Source of the DNA: Bacillota bacterium
Lineage (GTDB): Bacteria > Bacillota_A > Clostridia > Lutisporales > Lutisporaceae
Reading direction: 5' to 3'
DNA length: 12,030 nucleotides
Assembly (NCBI GenBank): GCA_022706865.1
Contig: JAKJBT010000050.1
Coordinates: 1-12,030 of the forward strand
Every line of letters begins with the position of its first letter. Position 1 is the first letter of the stretch. Positions 1 to 6,014 of the stretch are shown here, piece after piece. A program made the position numbers and the translations under genes. Under the pieces are notes generated by a model. That model saw only the letters and a list, made by a program, of their open reading frames with translations. It did not search any database and was not told the DNA's origin.

Positions 1-99
1 TTTTTCCAGTAATCTTATGAATATTGGCAGTGTCAATTTGTTCTCGGTTTATAAAAAGCAGACTCACCCTTTATGTCTAGGTAACTCATAAATACAGAG

Positions 100-165
100 A
101 AAAAGACATGGGGACGTTTCGCGTGTCTCACTGAAAGTGGGACAGGGGAAACGTCCCCATGTCTT
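100..165 (-). terminator. Long hairpin after yqeY; probable terminator, REP-like palindrome
   Basis: Perfect 18-bp inverted arms lie at 103-120 and 148-165, containing GGGGACGTTTC and its complement. An inner 8-bp stem (124-131 with 135-142, one wobble) has a GAA loop. On the minus strand the stem is followed by a run of five T (104-100). It starts 13 nt after the yqeY stop, so it fits an intrinsic terminator for rpsU-yqeY. On the plus strand a T7 tract (174-180) follows, so it could act in both directions. It is much longer than an ordinary terminator. From general knowledge, GGGGACGTTTC-type nested palindromes occur as dispersed REP-like elements in clostridial genomes; this attribution is inference because only one copy is in view. 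Confidence 0.7.
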
Positions 166-178
166 GATTTCCGTTTTT

Positions 179-625
179 TTATCTTTGTAAATGCTGTCTT
201 ACAATTGAATTAACCAATTTGCCGTCAGCCTTGCCCTTTACTTTGGGCATCAGTGCACTCATCACCTTGCCTAAATCCTGCATGCTCTGAGCGCCTACTT
301 CAAAAATCGTATCTGAAACTATTTGGTTGAGCTCTTCCTCGGTAAGCTGCTGCGGCAAATAACCCATCAGTATACCAATTTCTTTATTAATATTTTCAAC
401 CAGGTCGGGCCTGTTGCCTTTTTCAAAGTCAGGTATCGAATCCTTCCTCTGTTTAACTCCTTTGGCAATTACCTCTATAATACCCTCATCATCCAGCTCA
501 ATTTTCTTGTCCTTTTCAATCTGCAATATACCGGCTCTCACCATGGTAATAACATTTTTCCTTATAACATCTTTTTCTCTCATTGCAGACTTAAGGTCTT
601 CCTGTAATACTTCCTTGAGGGACAT
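179..625 (-). CDS. yqeY: GatB/YqeY domain protein
   Basis: A 148-residue protein that matches the whole YqeY family along its length: the N-terminal MSLKEVLQEDLKSAMREKD segment, a central ILMGYLPQQLTEEEL segment (residues about 85-99) and a C-terminal MSALMPKVKGKADGKLVNSIVR segment. The family shares the helical tail domain of the GatB subunit of the Asp/Glu-tRNA amidotransferase. In YqeY it is free-standing, and its precise role is not established; tRNA-related binding is the usual assumption. The ATG start is preceded by GAAGG eight bases upstream. It lies 16 nt after rpsU, the usual pairing in Firmicutes, so the two are almost certainly co-transcribed. The stop is followed at once by a long palindromic terminator. 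No truncation or frameshift is seen. Confidence 0.95.
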   Translation of the reverse strand: MSLKEVLQEDLKSAMREKDVIRKNVITMVRAGILQIEKDKKIELDDEGIIEVIAKGVKQRKDSIPDFEKGNRPDLVENINKEIGILMGYLPQQLTEEELNQIVSDTIFEVGAQSMQDLGKVMSALMPKVKGKADGKLVNSIVRQHLQR

Positions 626-641
626 TCACATCAACCTTCTT

Positions 642-818
642 TTATTTTGTTTTTCTTTTTCTTGCAGCTTCAGATTTCTTCCTTCTTTTTACACTTGGGC
701 TCTCATAATGCTCTCTTTTCCTAACCTCTGCCAAAACCCCAGCCCTGGCACATTTCTTTTTGAACCTTCTAAGAGCGCTTTCAAGAGTTTCGTTTTCACC
801 AACTCTAATTTCAGACAT
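642..818 (-). CDS. rpsU: 30S ribosomal protein bS21
   Basis: A 58-residue basic protein ([19 protein letters not shown]...) ending in a Lys/Arg-rich tail [14 protein letters not shown], the full normal length for bS21. bS21 is a late-assembling small-subunit protein near the 3' end of 16S rRNA and the anti-Shine-Dalgarno. I chose the ATG at 818: an in-frame extension back to 845 would add nine residues (MLPAEGGKC) that are simply the ribosome binding site read through, since GGAGGGAGGG lies at 834-825, with GAGG seven bases before this ATG. It is driven by its own consensus promoter at 948-977 and followed 16 nt later by yqeY. The leader of about 120 nt carries two hairpins, annotated separately. 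Confidence 0.96.
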   Translation of the reverse strand: MSEIRVGENETLESALRRFKKKCARAGVLAEVRKREHYESPSVKRRKKSEAARKRKTK

Positions 819-851
819 ACATTTCCCTCCCTCCGCTGGTAACAATCCTTA

Positions 852-869
852 CAGTATATTGCTATACTG
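852..869 (-). other. Leader hairpin upstream of rpsU (GCAA loop)
   Basis: In the transcript, CAGTATA (869-863) pairs perfectly with TATACTG (858-852) around a GCAA tetraloop of the stable GNRA class. It sits about 34 nt before the rpsU start, just upstream of the doubled Shine-Dalgarno. It could be a protein-binding or translation-control element. I do not recognise it as a named ribosomal-protein leader. Confidence 0.45.
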
Positions 870-922
870 CGTTACTAAGTGGGATAAATCAAAACTATTA
901 TCATATCCGCCGATTTACTCTG

Positions 923-944
923 CTGAATACGATAAAATACTCAG
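923..944 (-). other. 5'-terminal hairpin of the rpsU transcript
   Basis: CTGAGTA (944-938) can pair with TATTCAG (929-923), seven pairs including one G-U, across an eight-base loop. The predicted transcription start from the promoter at 948-977 is near 941, so this stem would form at or very near the 5' end of the mRNA. If the real start is downstream of 944, the stem is incomplete. A role in message stability or leader regulation is inference only. Confidence 0.3.
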
Positions 945-947
945 TTT

Positions 948-977
948 ATTATACATTACTTGATTAATTAGTGTCAA
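948..977 (-). promoter_or_regulatory. Consensus sigma-A promoter for rpsU-yqeY
   Basis: Minus-strand TTGACA (977-972) and TATAAT (953-948) are both perfect consensus hexamers, separated by 18 nt. They lie in the 179-nt gap between hinT and rpsU. The predicted start is near 941, giving a leader of about 120 nt. The -35 box overlaps an imperfect dyad at 973-992, a possible operator. This makes rpsU-yqeY an independent transcription unit. Confidence 0.85.
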
Positions 978-992
978 TAACAGGTTTTTGAC
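973..992. repeat. Inverted repeat over the rpsU -35 box
   Basis: GTCAATAAC (973-981) and GTTTTTGAC (984-992) are inverted halves with eight of nine positions paired and a two-base centre. The left half contains most of the -35 hexamer (972-977). The size and position suit a dimeric DNA-binding regulator. As hinT ends at 998, it might instead be a weak terminator stem, but no T-run follows. Confidence 0.4.
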
Positions 993-997
993 TTAGG

Positions 998-1342
998 CTA
1001 CCCCAAAGTGTTTTCAAGCTTGCGGCCGCCCAGTATATGAAAGTGCAGATGCGGTACTGCCTGCCCACCATCTTTTCCGATATTGGTAATTACACGGTAG
1101 CCGCTTTCCGCTATACCTAATTCCTTTGCTATGCCCGGAATTTTGCTGAAAATATGTGCCGCAATCTGTGAGTTGCTCTCATTCAAAGCCTGGGCAGACT
1201 CAATATGCTGTTTAGAAACAACCAAAACATGAACCGGAGCAAGTGGGTTGATATCCTTGAAAGCTAATACTGTTTCATCCTGATAAACCATGCTGCAGGG
1301 AATATCTCCATTTATAATTTTGCAAAAAATGCAATCGCTCAT
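998..1342 (-). CDS. hinT: HIT-family (HinT-type) nucleotide hydrolase
   Basis: A 114-residue histidine-triad protein. Counting from the ATG, the triad H-L-H-F-H occupies residues 98-102, and the middle His100 is the expected nucleophile. A CIFC pair near the N-terminus (Cys4, Cys7) is typical of bacterial HinT. Family members hydrolyse the P-N bond of nucleoside phosphoramidates such as AMP-NH2 and adenylylated lysine. The GTG at 1345 directly precedes the ATG at 1342. I prefer the ATG because GGAGG (1354-1350), inside a near-perfect TAAGGAGGTGA, is seven bases from it and only four from the GTG. It follows mtaB by 116 nt without a visible terminator or convincing promoter, so it is probably the last gene of the prmA unit. 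Confidence 0.94.
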   Translation of the reverse strand: MSDCIFCKIINGDIPCSMVYQDETVLAFKDINPLAPVHVLVVSKQHIESAQALNESNSQIAAHIFSKIPGIAKELGIAESGYRVITNIGKDGGQAVPHLHFHILGGRKLENTLG

Positions 1343-1346
1343 CACT

Positions 1347-1357
1347 TCACCTCCTTA
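1347..1357 (-). promoter_or_regulatory. Near-complete Shine-Dalgarno of hinT
   Basis: TAAGGAGGTGA on the minus strand matches the 16S anti-Shine-Dalgarno complement over 11 bases. Its spacing decides in favour of the ATG at 1342 over the adjacent GTG at 1345. Confidence 0.85.
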
Positions 1358-1461
1358 GTCCAGTCAGGCTTTTTCTTAAATAACACCTTGCAATATCAAC
1401 AATCTATGACATACTTTTGATATTCAACAAAATTCTCTTAAATCCTGCACAAATGAATAAA

Positions 1462-2763
1462 TTAATATATACTTCCCGTCATATAATCTTCCTTTAATTC
1501 CATGAGAACTGTTTCAATTATTTTTCCCTTTATATCTTCCTGTGATTCAGAAACGACCCTTATATAATTATCTGTCAAGCCTTCAAAAAGAGATTTTTGA
1601 CCATCAAATGGCTGCTCGTACAGAACCGGCTTGCTGCGCCCGATAAAAGCTTTTTTGAATTTTTCTTCATTTTTTTTGGCAATTGCTGTTATTACCTTGC
1701 TTCTTGCATCCTTCACCTGCGGCTTCACCTGATGCTCATACTTTGCTGCCGGAGTGCCGGATCTTTGTGAGTATTTGAAAACATGCATCCCGCTGAAGGC
1801 AATCTCGTCAACAAAATCAACCGTTTTCTGAAATTCCTCCTCTGTCTCTCCCGGAAATCCTACAATCAAATCCGTTGTAATTGCAACATCGGCAAATACT
1901 TCTCTCAGTTTTTCCACTACCCTTCTGTATTCCCCGGTTGTGTACTTTCTGTTCATCCTCTTAAGGGTCTCATCACATCCGCTTTGAAGAGAAAGATGGA
2001 AATGTCCGCATATTTTCGGAAGGCGGCTGAGCCTTTCAATGAATCCGTCAGTCATTACATTGGGATCTACGGAACTCATCCGAATACGCCGGATTCCGTC
2101 TATTTCATGAACCTTTTCAATTATATCAATCAAAGAAGTATTCCCCAGGTCCTTACCGTAAGAAGCAACATGTATTCCCGTCAGCACTATCTCCCTGAAG
2201 CCGTTCTCTGCCAGCTCTTTTACTTCGGCTATTATACTGTCCGGTTTGCGGCTCCTTATATGTCCCCGGGCATATGGAATTATGCAATATGTGCAGTACT
2301 GGTCGCAGCCTTCCTGTATTTTAAGAAATGCCCTTGTCCTGCTCTTGTAGCTCTTAATGGGCATCTCTTCAAATTCCCTTACTTTCATAATGTCATTAAC
2401 CATATTAAGCTTTTCTTCTTTTTTCATTGCGTATTCAACCAATTCTACCATTCTGCTGCGTTCATCCGTGCCGACTACCAGGCTTACTTCCGGTATCTCA
2501 AGTACTTCTCCCGGAGCTATCTGTGAATAGCAGCCCACGACAGCAACAAGGGCTTCAGGATTCTTTTCCTTGGCTCTTCTTATTATCTGCCTGGATTTCC
2601 TGTCTCCCATATTGGTTACTGTGCAGGTATTAATTATATATACATCCGCAAATTCGGAATAATCTACAATCTCGTAGCCTGCATTCTCAAAGCTCTCTGT
2701 CATTGCTTCCGTCTCATACCGGTTAACCTTGCAGCCAAGTGTATAAAATGCCGCTTTTTTCAA
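1462..2763 (-). CDS. mtaB: tRNA ms2t6A37 methylthiotransferase MtaB
   Basis: A 433-residue radical-SAM methylthiotransferase that adds the methylthio group to t6A37 of ANN-decoding tRNAs. The N-terminal UPF0004 domain carries Cys11 (TLGCKVN), Cys47 (NTCTVTN) and Cys78 (GCYSQ), ligands of the auxiliary 4Fe-4S cluster. The radical-SAM triad CDQYCTYC is at Cys153, Cys157 and Cys160. A TRAM RNA-binding domain occupies about 370-433. The TLGCKVN and GHIRSRKP signatures and the heat-shock-operon neighbourhood favour MtaB over MiaB or RimO. The start is a TTG at 2763 with GGAGG seven bases upstream; no upstream ATG is in frame. The Shine-Dalgarno overlaps the rsmE stop (TAGGAGG, 2777-2771), implying translational coupling. 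Confidence 0.95.
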   Translation of the reverse strand: MKKAAFYTLGCKVNRYETEAMTESFENAGYEIVDYSEFADVYIINTCTVTNMGDRKSRQIIRRAKEKNPEALVAVVGCYSQIAPGEVLEIPEVSLVVGTDERSRMVELVEYAMKKEEKLNMVNDIMKVREFEEMPIKSYKSRTRAFLKIQEGCDQYCTYCIIPYARGHIRSRKPDSIIAEVKELAENGFREIVLTGIHVASYGKDLGNTSLIDIIEKVHEIDGIRRIRMSSVDPNVMTDGFIERLSRLPKICGHFHLSLQSGCDETLKRMNRKYTTGEYRRVVEKLREVFADVAITTDLIVGFPGETEEEFQKTVDFVDEIAFSGMHVFKYSQRSGTPAAKYEHQVKPQVKDARSKVITAIAKKNEEKFKKAFIGRSKPVLYEQPFDGQKSLFEGLTDNYIRVVSESQEDIKGKIIETVLMELKEDYMTGSIY

Positions 2764-2774
2764 TGGATTTCCTC

Positions 2775-3515
2775 CTACTTCATCTGATCATACTCGTACA
2801 TTATGCTTGTGAGTACCGCAATTCCCGCTGTTTCTGTGCGAAGTATCCTTCTGCCCAACGTTACCGGTACCGCTCCCATCTCTTTTGCTTTTTCCACCTC
2901 AGAAGGCTCGAAGCCTCCTTCCGGGCCTATGAAAAAACCTATGCTTCCGGCTTTGTTTTTGCTTAGTGCTTCCTTAACCGGAATACCGGCTTCCAATTCG
3001 TAGGGTATGATTACAAGATCCAGCCCGGCTGCATCAGTTAGGGCCTGATGCAGAGCCACAGGCATACCGATATCAGGGATTATCCCTCTGCCGCTTTGTT
3101 TTGCGGCTTCCTCCGCTATCTTAGCCCATCTTTCTGCTTTCTTCATTTCATCCTTTTCGGATTCAAGCCTTACTACAGTTCTGGAAGTAATTACGGGAAC
3201 GATTCTCTTAATACCCATTTCAGTGCACTTCTGAATAATAATATCCATTTTGGCTGACTTGGGTATGCCCTGATACAGTACCACGTCAATATCCGGCTCC
3301 CCCTTTGATGCTTCCTTTTCCAGTATCATTGTGCCTATTGAATCCTTAGCCATGCTTTCAATAGCTGCAATATAATCGGTTCCCTCCCCGTCGCACAGCA
3401 CTATCCTGTCACCGCACTTTAAACGAAGCACTTTAGATATATGTTGAACATCTTCTCCGGAAATGATAATCCTGTCTTTTAAAATACTCTGCTTTTTAAC
3501 AAAGAATCTATGCAT
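2775..3515 (-). CDS. rsmE: 16S rRNA (uracil1498-N3)-methyltransferase RsmE
   Basis: A 246-residue SPOUT-class methyltransferase that uses SAM to methylate N3 of U1498 in helix 44 of 16S rRNA. The N-terminal PUA-like RNA-binding part (about 1-70, MHRFFV...HISKVLRLK) is followed by the trefoil-knot domain with GPEGGF (197-202) and LGRRILRTETA (220-230), the SAM-binding knot loops. EEAAKQSGR (135-143) is also family-typical. The length is normal. The ATG is preceded by AAGGGG six bases upstream and begins one base after the prmA stop, so the two genes are tightly coupled. mtaB starts 11 nt after its stop. The prmA-rsmE-mtaB order is the one found after dnaJ in many Firmicutes. Confidence 0.96.
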   Translation of the reverse strand: MHRFFVKKQSILKDRIIISGEDVQHISKVLRLKCGDRIVLCDGEGTDYIAAIESMAKDSIGTMILEKEASKGEPDIDVVLYQGIPKSAKMDIIIQKCTEMGIKRIVPVITSRTVVRLESEKDEMKKAERWAKIAEEAAKQSGRGIIPDIGMPVALHQALTDAAGLDLVIIPYELEAGIPVKEALSKNKAGSIGFFIGPEGGFEPSEVEKAKEMGAVPVTLGRRILRTETAGIAVLTSIMYEYDQMK

Positions 3516-3516
3516 G

Positions 3517-4455
3517 CTAATCCCCTTCTGCCGCTATGGCGCACCATTCTCCCATTTCCATCACTTCAAGAATATTAAAGCCTTCTTCTCTGAGCTTGCT
3601 CAAAACATCATCCCTTCTATCCCTTATGATTCCGGAGGAAATGAATATGCCTCCCCTGGTAAGAAAACTCATTGCGTCTTCACTGAAGGAAATGATTATA
3701 TCAGCTATTATATTCGCAATTATGACATCAGCCTTGCCGGACACCACATTCAGAAGGTTCCCGCATCTTACATCCACCTTTTCGGCAACCTTGTTCATTT
3801 CTGCGTTTTCCCTGCTGACTCTGCAGGAGACCTCGTCAATATCCACACAGACCACTTTCCCGGCGCCAAGCCTGGCAGCCGTTATTCCGAGTATTCCGGA
3901 GCCGCAGCCCACGTCAAAAACCGTGCTGCCGTCCTTGACATACTTCTCTAAAAGCTTCATGCACATAATTGTTGTTTCATGTGTTCCTGTACCAAAAGCC
4001 ATCCCGGGGTCAAGCTCAATTACTACCTCATCGGCCTTTGCCTTATATTCCTCCCAGGTCGGTTTGATTACTACCCGTTCCCCTATCTTCGCCGGCTTGT
4101 AATATTTTTTCCACGCGTTTGCCCAGTCTTCGTCACTTACCTCCCGTGTGGAAACAGTGCCTTTCCCCTTATTCAGGCCGAATCCTTCAAGCTTTTCAAC
4201 GCGGTCAGCTATGGATTTCAGTATGGTTTCGTTAAATTCCCCGGAAGGAAAATATCCCTTTACCCTGGCATCCTTCCCCATCAGCTCTATCAACTCTTCT
4301 TCAACATAATCCCAGCTTTTTTCATTCTTATTCAATGCATTGAAGTCATTGGGATCCTCTATGAGCACCCCGCTTGCTCCTTCACTATACAATATCTCGG
4401 ATACCGCATCCGATGCCTCGGTGGTTGTTATTATCTGCAATTCTATGTACTTCAA
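3517..4455 (-). CDS. prmA: Ribosomal protein L11 methyltransferase
   Basis: A 312-residue class I SAM-dependent methyltransferase that methylates ribosomal protein L11 on lysine and N-terminal amino groups. The N-terminal substrate-recognition domain is about residues 1-100. The PrmA hallmark GMAFGTGTHETT is at 151-162, SAM-binding motif I DVGCGSG at 181-187, acidic motif II CVDID at 203-207, and motif IV ANIIADII at 247-254. The start is TTG at 4455 with AGAGGA seven bases upstream; the nearby upstream ATG is out of frame. A promoter (4522-4550) precedes it, and a dnaJ terminator separates it from the heat-shock operon. It is the first gene of the prmA-rsmE-mtaB(-hinT) unit. Confidence 0.95.
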   Translation of the reverse strand: MKYIELQIITTTEASDAVSEILYSEGASGVLIEDPNDFNALNKNEKSWDYVEEELIELMGKDARVKGYFPSGEFNETILKSIADRVEKLEGFGLNKGKGTVSTREVSDEDWANAWKKYYKPAKIGERVVIKPTWEEYKAKADEVVIELDPGMAFGTGTHETTIMCMKLLEKYVKDGSTVFDVGCGSGILGITAARLGAGKVVCVDIDEVSCRVSRENAEMNKVAEKVDVRCGNLLNVVSGKADVIIANIIADIIISFSEDAMSFLTRGGIFISSGIIRDRRDDVLSKLREEGFNILEVMEMGEWCAIAAEGD

Positions 4456-4521
4456 ACTATCATCCTCTTACAATAAAAATATTCAGGGCTTGTACTCTAT
4501 GTTACAATTCGTCATCTTTAC

Positions 4522-4550
4522 ATTATATATAATAAGATAAATATTTACAA
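4522..4550 (-). promoter_or_regulatory. Promoter for prmA-rsmE-mtaB
   Basis: Minus-strand TTGTAA (4550-4545) and a perfect TATAAT (4527-4522) are 17 nt apart, in an AT-rich gap just after the dnaJ terminator. The predicted leader is about 60 nt. No CIRCE accompanies it, so this unit is probably not under HrcA control. Confidence 0.7.
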
Positions 4551-4559
4551 TATATGCAT

Positions 4560-4585
4560 AAAAAGCCCGGCATCACCGAGCTTTT
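4560..4585 (-). terminator. Intrinsic terminator after dnaJ
   Basis: In the transcript, AAAAGCTCGG (4585-4576), a TGATG loop and CCGGGCTTTT (4570-4561) form a 10-bp stem with one G-U pair, ending in a run of five U. It begins 2 nt after the dnaJ stop. It would end the hrcA-grpE-dnaK-dnaJ transcript and separate it from prmA. Confidence 0.85.
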
Positions 4586-4587
4586 CG

Positions 4588-5760
4588 TTATTTTCCAAAA
4601 GCATCCTTGACCTTATCAAAGAAGGATTTCCCCTGGTCCTCAATATCATCTCCGCTTATCGCAGCGTACTGTCTTAGCAGCTCCTTTTGCTTCTCGCTGA
4701 GCTTCTTTGGTACACTTACCTTGACTGTGAAGTAGAGATCCCCTCTCACTTTGCTCTTCAGGCTTGGAACACCCTTATTCTTGATCCTGAAAGTAGTACC
4801 CGTCTGAGTACCCTCCGGTATTGTGTACTTCACCTTTCCCTCAAGGGTATTCACTTCTATCTCATCCCCCAGAGCTGCCTGAGTAAAGGAAATAGGCATT
4901 TCGCTGTACAGGTTTATGCCATCTCTCTTAAACAGCTTATGGGGTTTCACTCTCATATAAATATACAGATCGCCGTTGGAGCCCCCTCTTGAACCCGGTT
5001 CTCCTTCTCCTCTAAGCGGCATCACAGAACCGGTATCGACGCCGGCTGGTATATCAATAGTAATCTTTCTGCTCCTTCTTATGCTGCCCCTGCCCTTACA
5101 CTGGGGACAAGGTTCCTTAATGACCTTGCCTTCCCCATGGCACTCGTCACAAGTCCTTACATTCACAACTCTTCCAAAAACAGTGCTCTGGGTATACCTT
5201 ACTTCACCGCTTCCTCCGCATGTCTTGCAGGTCTCAGGGCTGGTTCCGGCTTTTGCTCCCGTGCCTTTGCAGTCATTACAGGTTTCATTCCTTGTTACAT
5301 GTATATCCTTTTTTACTCCAAAGGCTGCTTCTTCAAACTCTATCTCAAGCTCGTACTTAAGATCCGCACCCTTCTGAGGGCCGGATTTCCTCCTGGCGCT
5401 TCCAGTGCTGCCAAAGCCTCCGGTTCCGCCGAAGAACATATCGAATATGTCTTCAAAACCGCCGGTACCTGTTGATCCGCCAAAGCCGCCAAAGCCTCCG
5501 AAGCCTCCAAAACCTCCTCCGAACCCGTTGGGATCCACTCCCGCATGGCCGAATTGGTCGTATCTGGCTTTTTTGTCCTTATCGCTCAATACTTCATAAG
5601 CTTCATTCAGTTCTTTGAATTTACTTTCCGCACTTTTGTCACCCTGGTTCATATCAGGATGGTATTTCTTTGCAAGCTTTCTGTATGCTTTTTTTATATC
5701 TTCTTCAGAAGCTGACTTATCTATGCCTAATACTTCATAATAATCTCTTTTTGATGCCAT
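4588..5760 (-). CDS. dnaJ: Chaperone DnaJ (Hsp40, type I)
   Basis: A 390-residue type I J-protein that delivers unfolded clients to DnaK and stimulates its ATPase. The J domain (about 5-70) has HPD at 34-36. A Gly/Phe-rich linker (about 79-120) contains repeated GGF units. Four CxxCxGxG zinc motifs start at Cys161, Cys178, Cys204 and Cys218. The substrate-binding and dimerisation regions run to the C-terminus. All key residues are present and the length is normal. The ATG is preceded by AAAGGTGGAG. It follows dnaK after a 237-nt spacer with strong inverted repeats and a candidate promoter, so part of its expression may be separate from dnaK. A terminator follows directly. Confidence 0.97.
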   Translation of the reverse strand: MASKRDYYEVLGIDKSASEEDIKKAYRKLAKKYHPDMNQGDKSAESKFKELNEAYEVLSDKDKKARYDQFGHAGVDPNGFGGGFGGFGGFGGFGGSTGTGGFEDIFDMFFGGTGGFGSTGSARRKSGPQKGADLKYELEIEFEEAAFGVKKDIHVTRNETCNDCKGTGAKAGTSPETCKTCGGSGEVRYTQSTVFGRVVNVRTCDECHGEGKVIKEPCPQCKGRGSIRRSRKITIDIPAGVDTGSVMPLRGEGEPGSRGGSNGDLYIYMRVKPHKLFKRDGINLYSEMPISFTQAALGDEIEVNTLEGKVKYTIPEGTQTGTTFRIKNKGVPSLKSKVRGDLYFTVKVSVPKKLSEKQKELLRQYAAISGDDIEDQGKSFFDKVKDAFGK

Positions 5761-5828
5761 TTCTTCTCCACCTTTACATAAACCAGTCTATGAATAATGA
5801 CGCCATTCTCGTATCCATAATTATCATA

Positions 5829-5863
5829 ACTGAGCAGGAAACTATAAAAGTATCCTGCTCAGT
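5829..5863. repeat. Inverted repeat 4 of the dnaK-dnaJ spacer
   Basis: ACTGAGCAGGA (5829-5839) and its exact complement TCCTGCTCAGT (5853-5863) are separated by 13 nt, with a further 3-bp inner stem possible. It lies about 70 nt before the dnaJ start. No T-run follows on the minus strand, so it does not look like a terminator. Confidence 0.6.
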
Positions 5864-5882
5864 ACCTTTAAACCGCAATAAT

Positions 5883-5914
5883 CGTATCATAAAATCTATT
5901 GATTTTATGATATG
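5883..5914. repeat. Inverted repeat 3 of the dnaK-dnaJ spacer
   Basis: TATCATAAAATC (5885-5896) and GATTTTATGATA (5901-5912) form a perfect 12-bp stem with a four-base loop, extendable by a C-G pair beyond one mismatch. It is AT-rich and suits either an mRNA hairpin or an operator. Confidence 0.6.
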
Positions 5915-5919
5915 CACAT

Positions 5920-5947
5920 GTGCGTTTTGCGGAGCAAAAAATCGCAC
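5920..5947. repeat. Inverted repeat 2 of the dnaK-dnaJ spacer
   Basis: GTGCG (5920-5924) pairs with CGCAC (5943-5947), and TTTTGC (5925-5930) pairs with GCAAAA (5934-5939), with a three-base bulge on one side and a three-base loop. The neighbouring GCACATGTGC (5914-5923) is itself a perfect palindrome. Confidence 0.55.
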
Positions 5948-5962
5948 TGGCATCAGATAATC

Positions 5963-5992
5963 GATATAATATGCGCTCGCGCATATTATATC
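5963..5992. repeat. Perfect 14-bp palindrome after dnaK
   Basis: GATATAATATGCGC (5963-5976) and its exact complement (5979-5992) are separated by two bases, starting 5 nt beyond the dnaK stop. Each arm contains TATAAT. On the minus strand that hexamer is the -10 of a candidate promoter, and the predicted start falls near the dyad centre. It could be an operator or, in RNA, a 3'-end stabilising or processing hairpin for dnaK mRNA. No U-tract follows. Confidence 0.65.
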
Positions 5993-6014
5993 ACTAATTA
6001 CTTGTCGTCTTCAA
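5985..6014 (-). promoter_or_regulatory. Candidate dnaJ promoter with extended -10
   Basis: Minus-strand TTGAAG (6014-6009, in the last dnaK codons) and TATAAT (5990-5985) are separated by 18 nt. The bases before the -10 make TGATATAAT, matching the extended -10 form TGnTATAAT. The -35 is only four of six. It would give dnaJ a leader of about 218 nt containing the spacer hairpins. It has no CIRCE, so it would be free of HrcA. Confidence 0.45.

Noticed and set aside
31..36. TTGACA on the minus strand near the window end as a promoter for the next gene
   Set aside because: The -35 is perfect but no acceptable -10 lies 16-18 nt downstream before the window ends.
819..845. N-terminal extension of rpsU by nine residues
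   Set aside because: The extra codons translate the GGAGGGAGGG ribosome binding site and bS21 normally begins at the MSEIRV segment.
1346..1461. Promoter for hinT in the mtaB-hinT gap
   Set aside because: Only poor -35/-10 matches are found (for example TTGAAT-17-GATTGT), so co-transcription from prmA is more likely.
1783..2526. Open frame of 247 codons on the plus strand within mtaB
   Set aside because: It is antisense to a clear mtaB reading frame, has no recognisable domain and no credible ribosome binding site.
3536..4102. Open frame of 188 codons on the plus strand within prmA
   Set aside because: It is low-complexity, rich in Ser, Pro, Ile and Leu as expected of antisense reading, and prmA fully explains the region.
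5473..5522. Short tandem repeat with a 9-base period that could suggest a repeat array
   Set aside because: It encodes the GGF repeats of the DnaJ Gly/Phe linker, in frame and typical of the family; units are too short and have no spacers, so it is not CRISPR.
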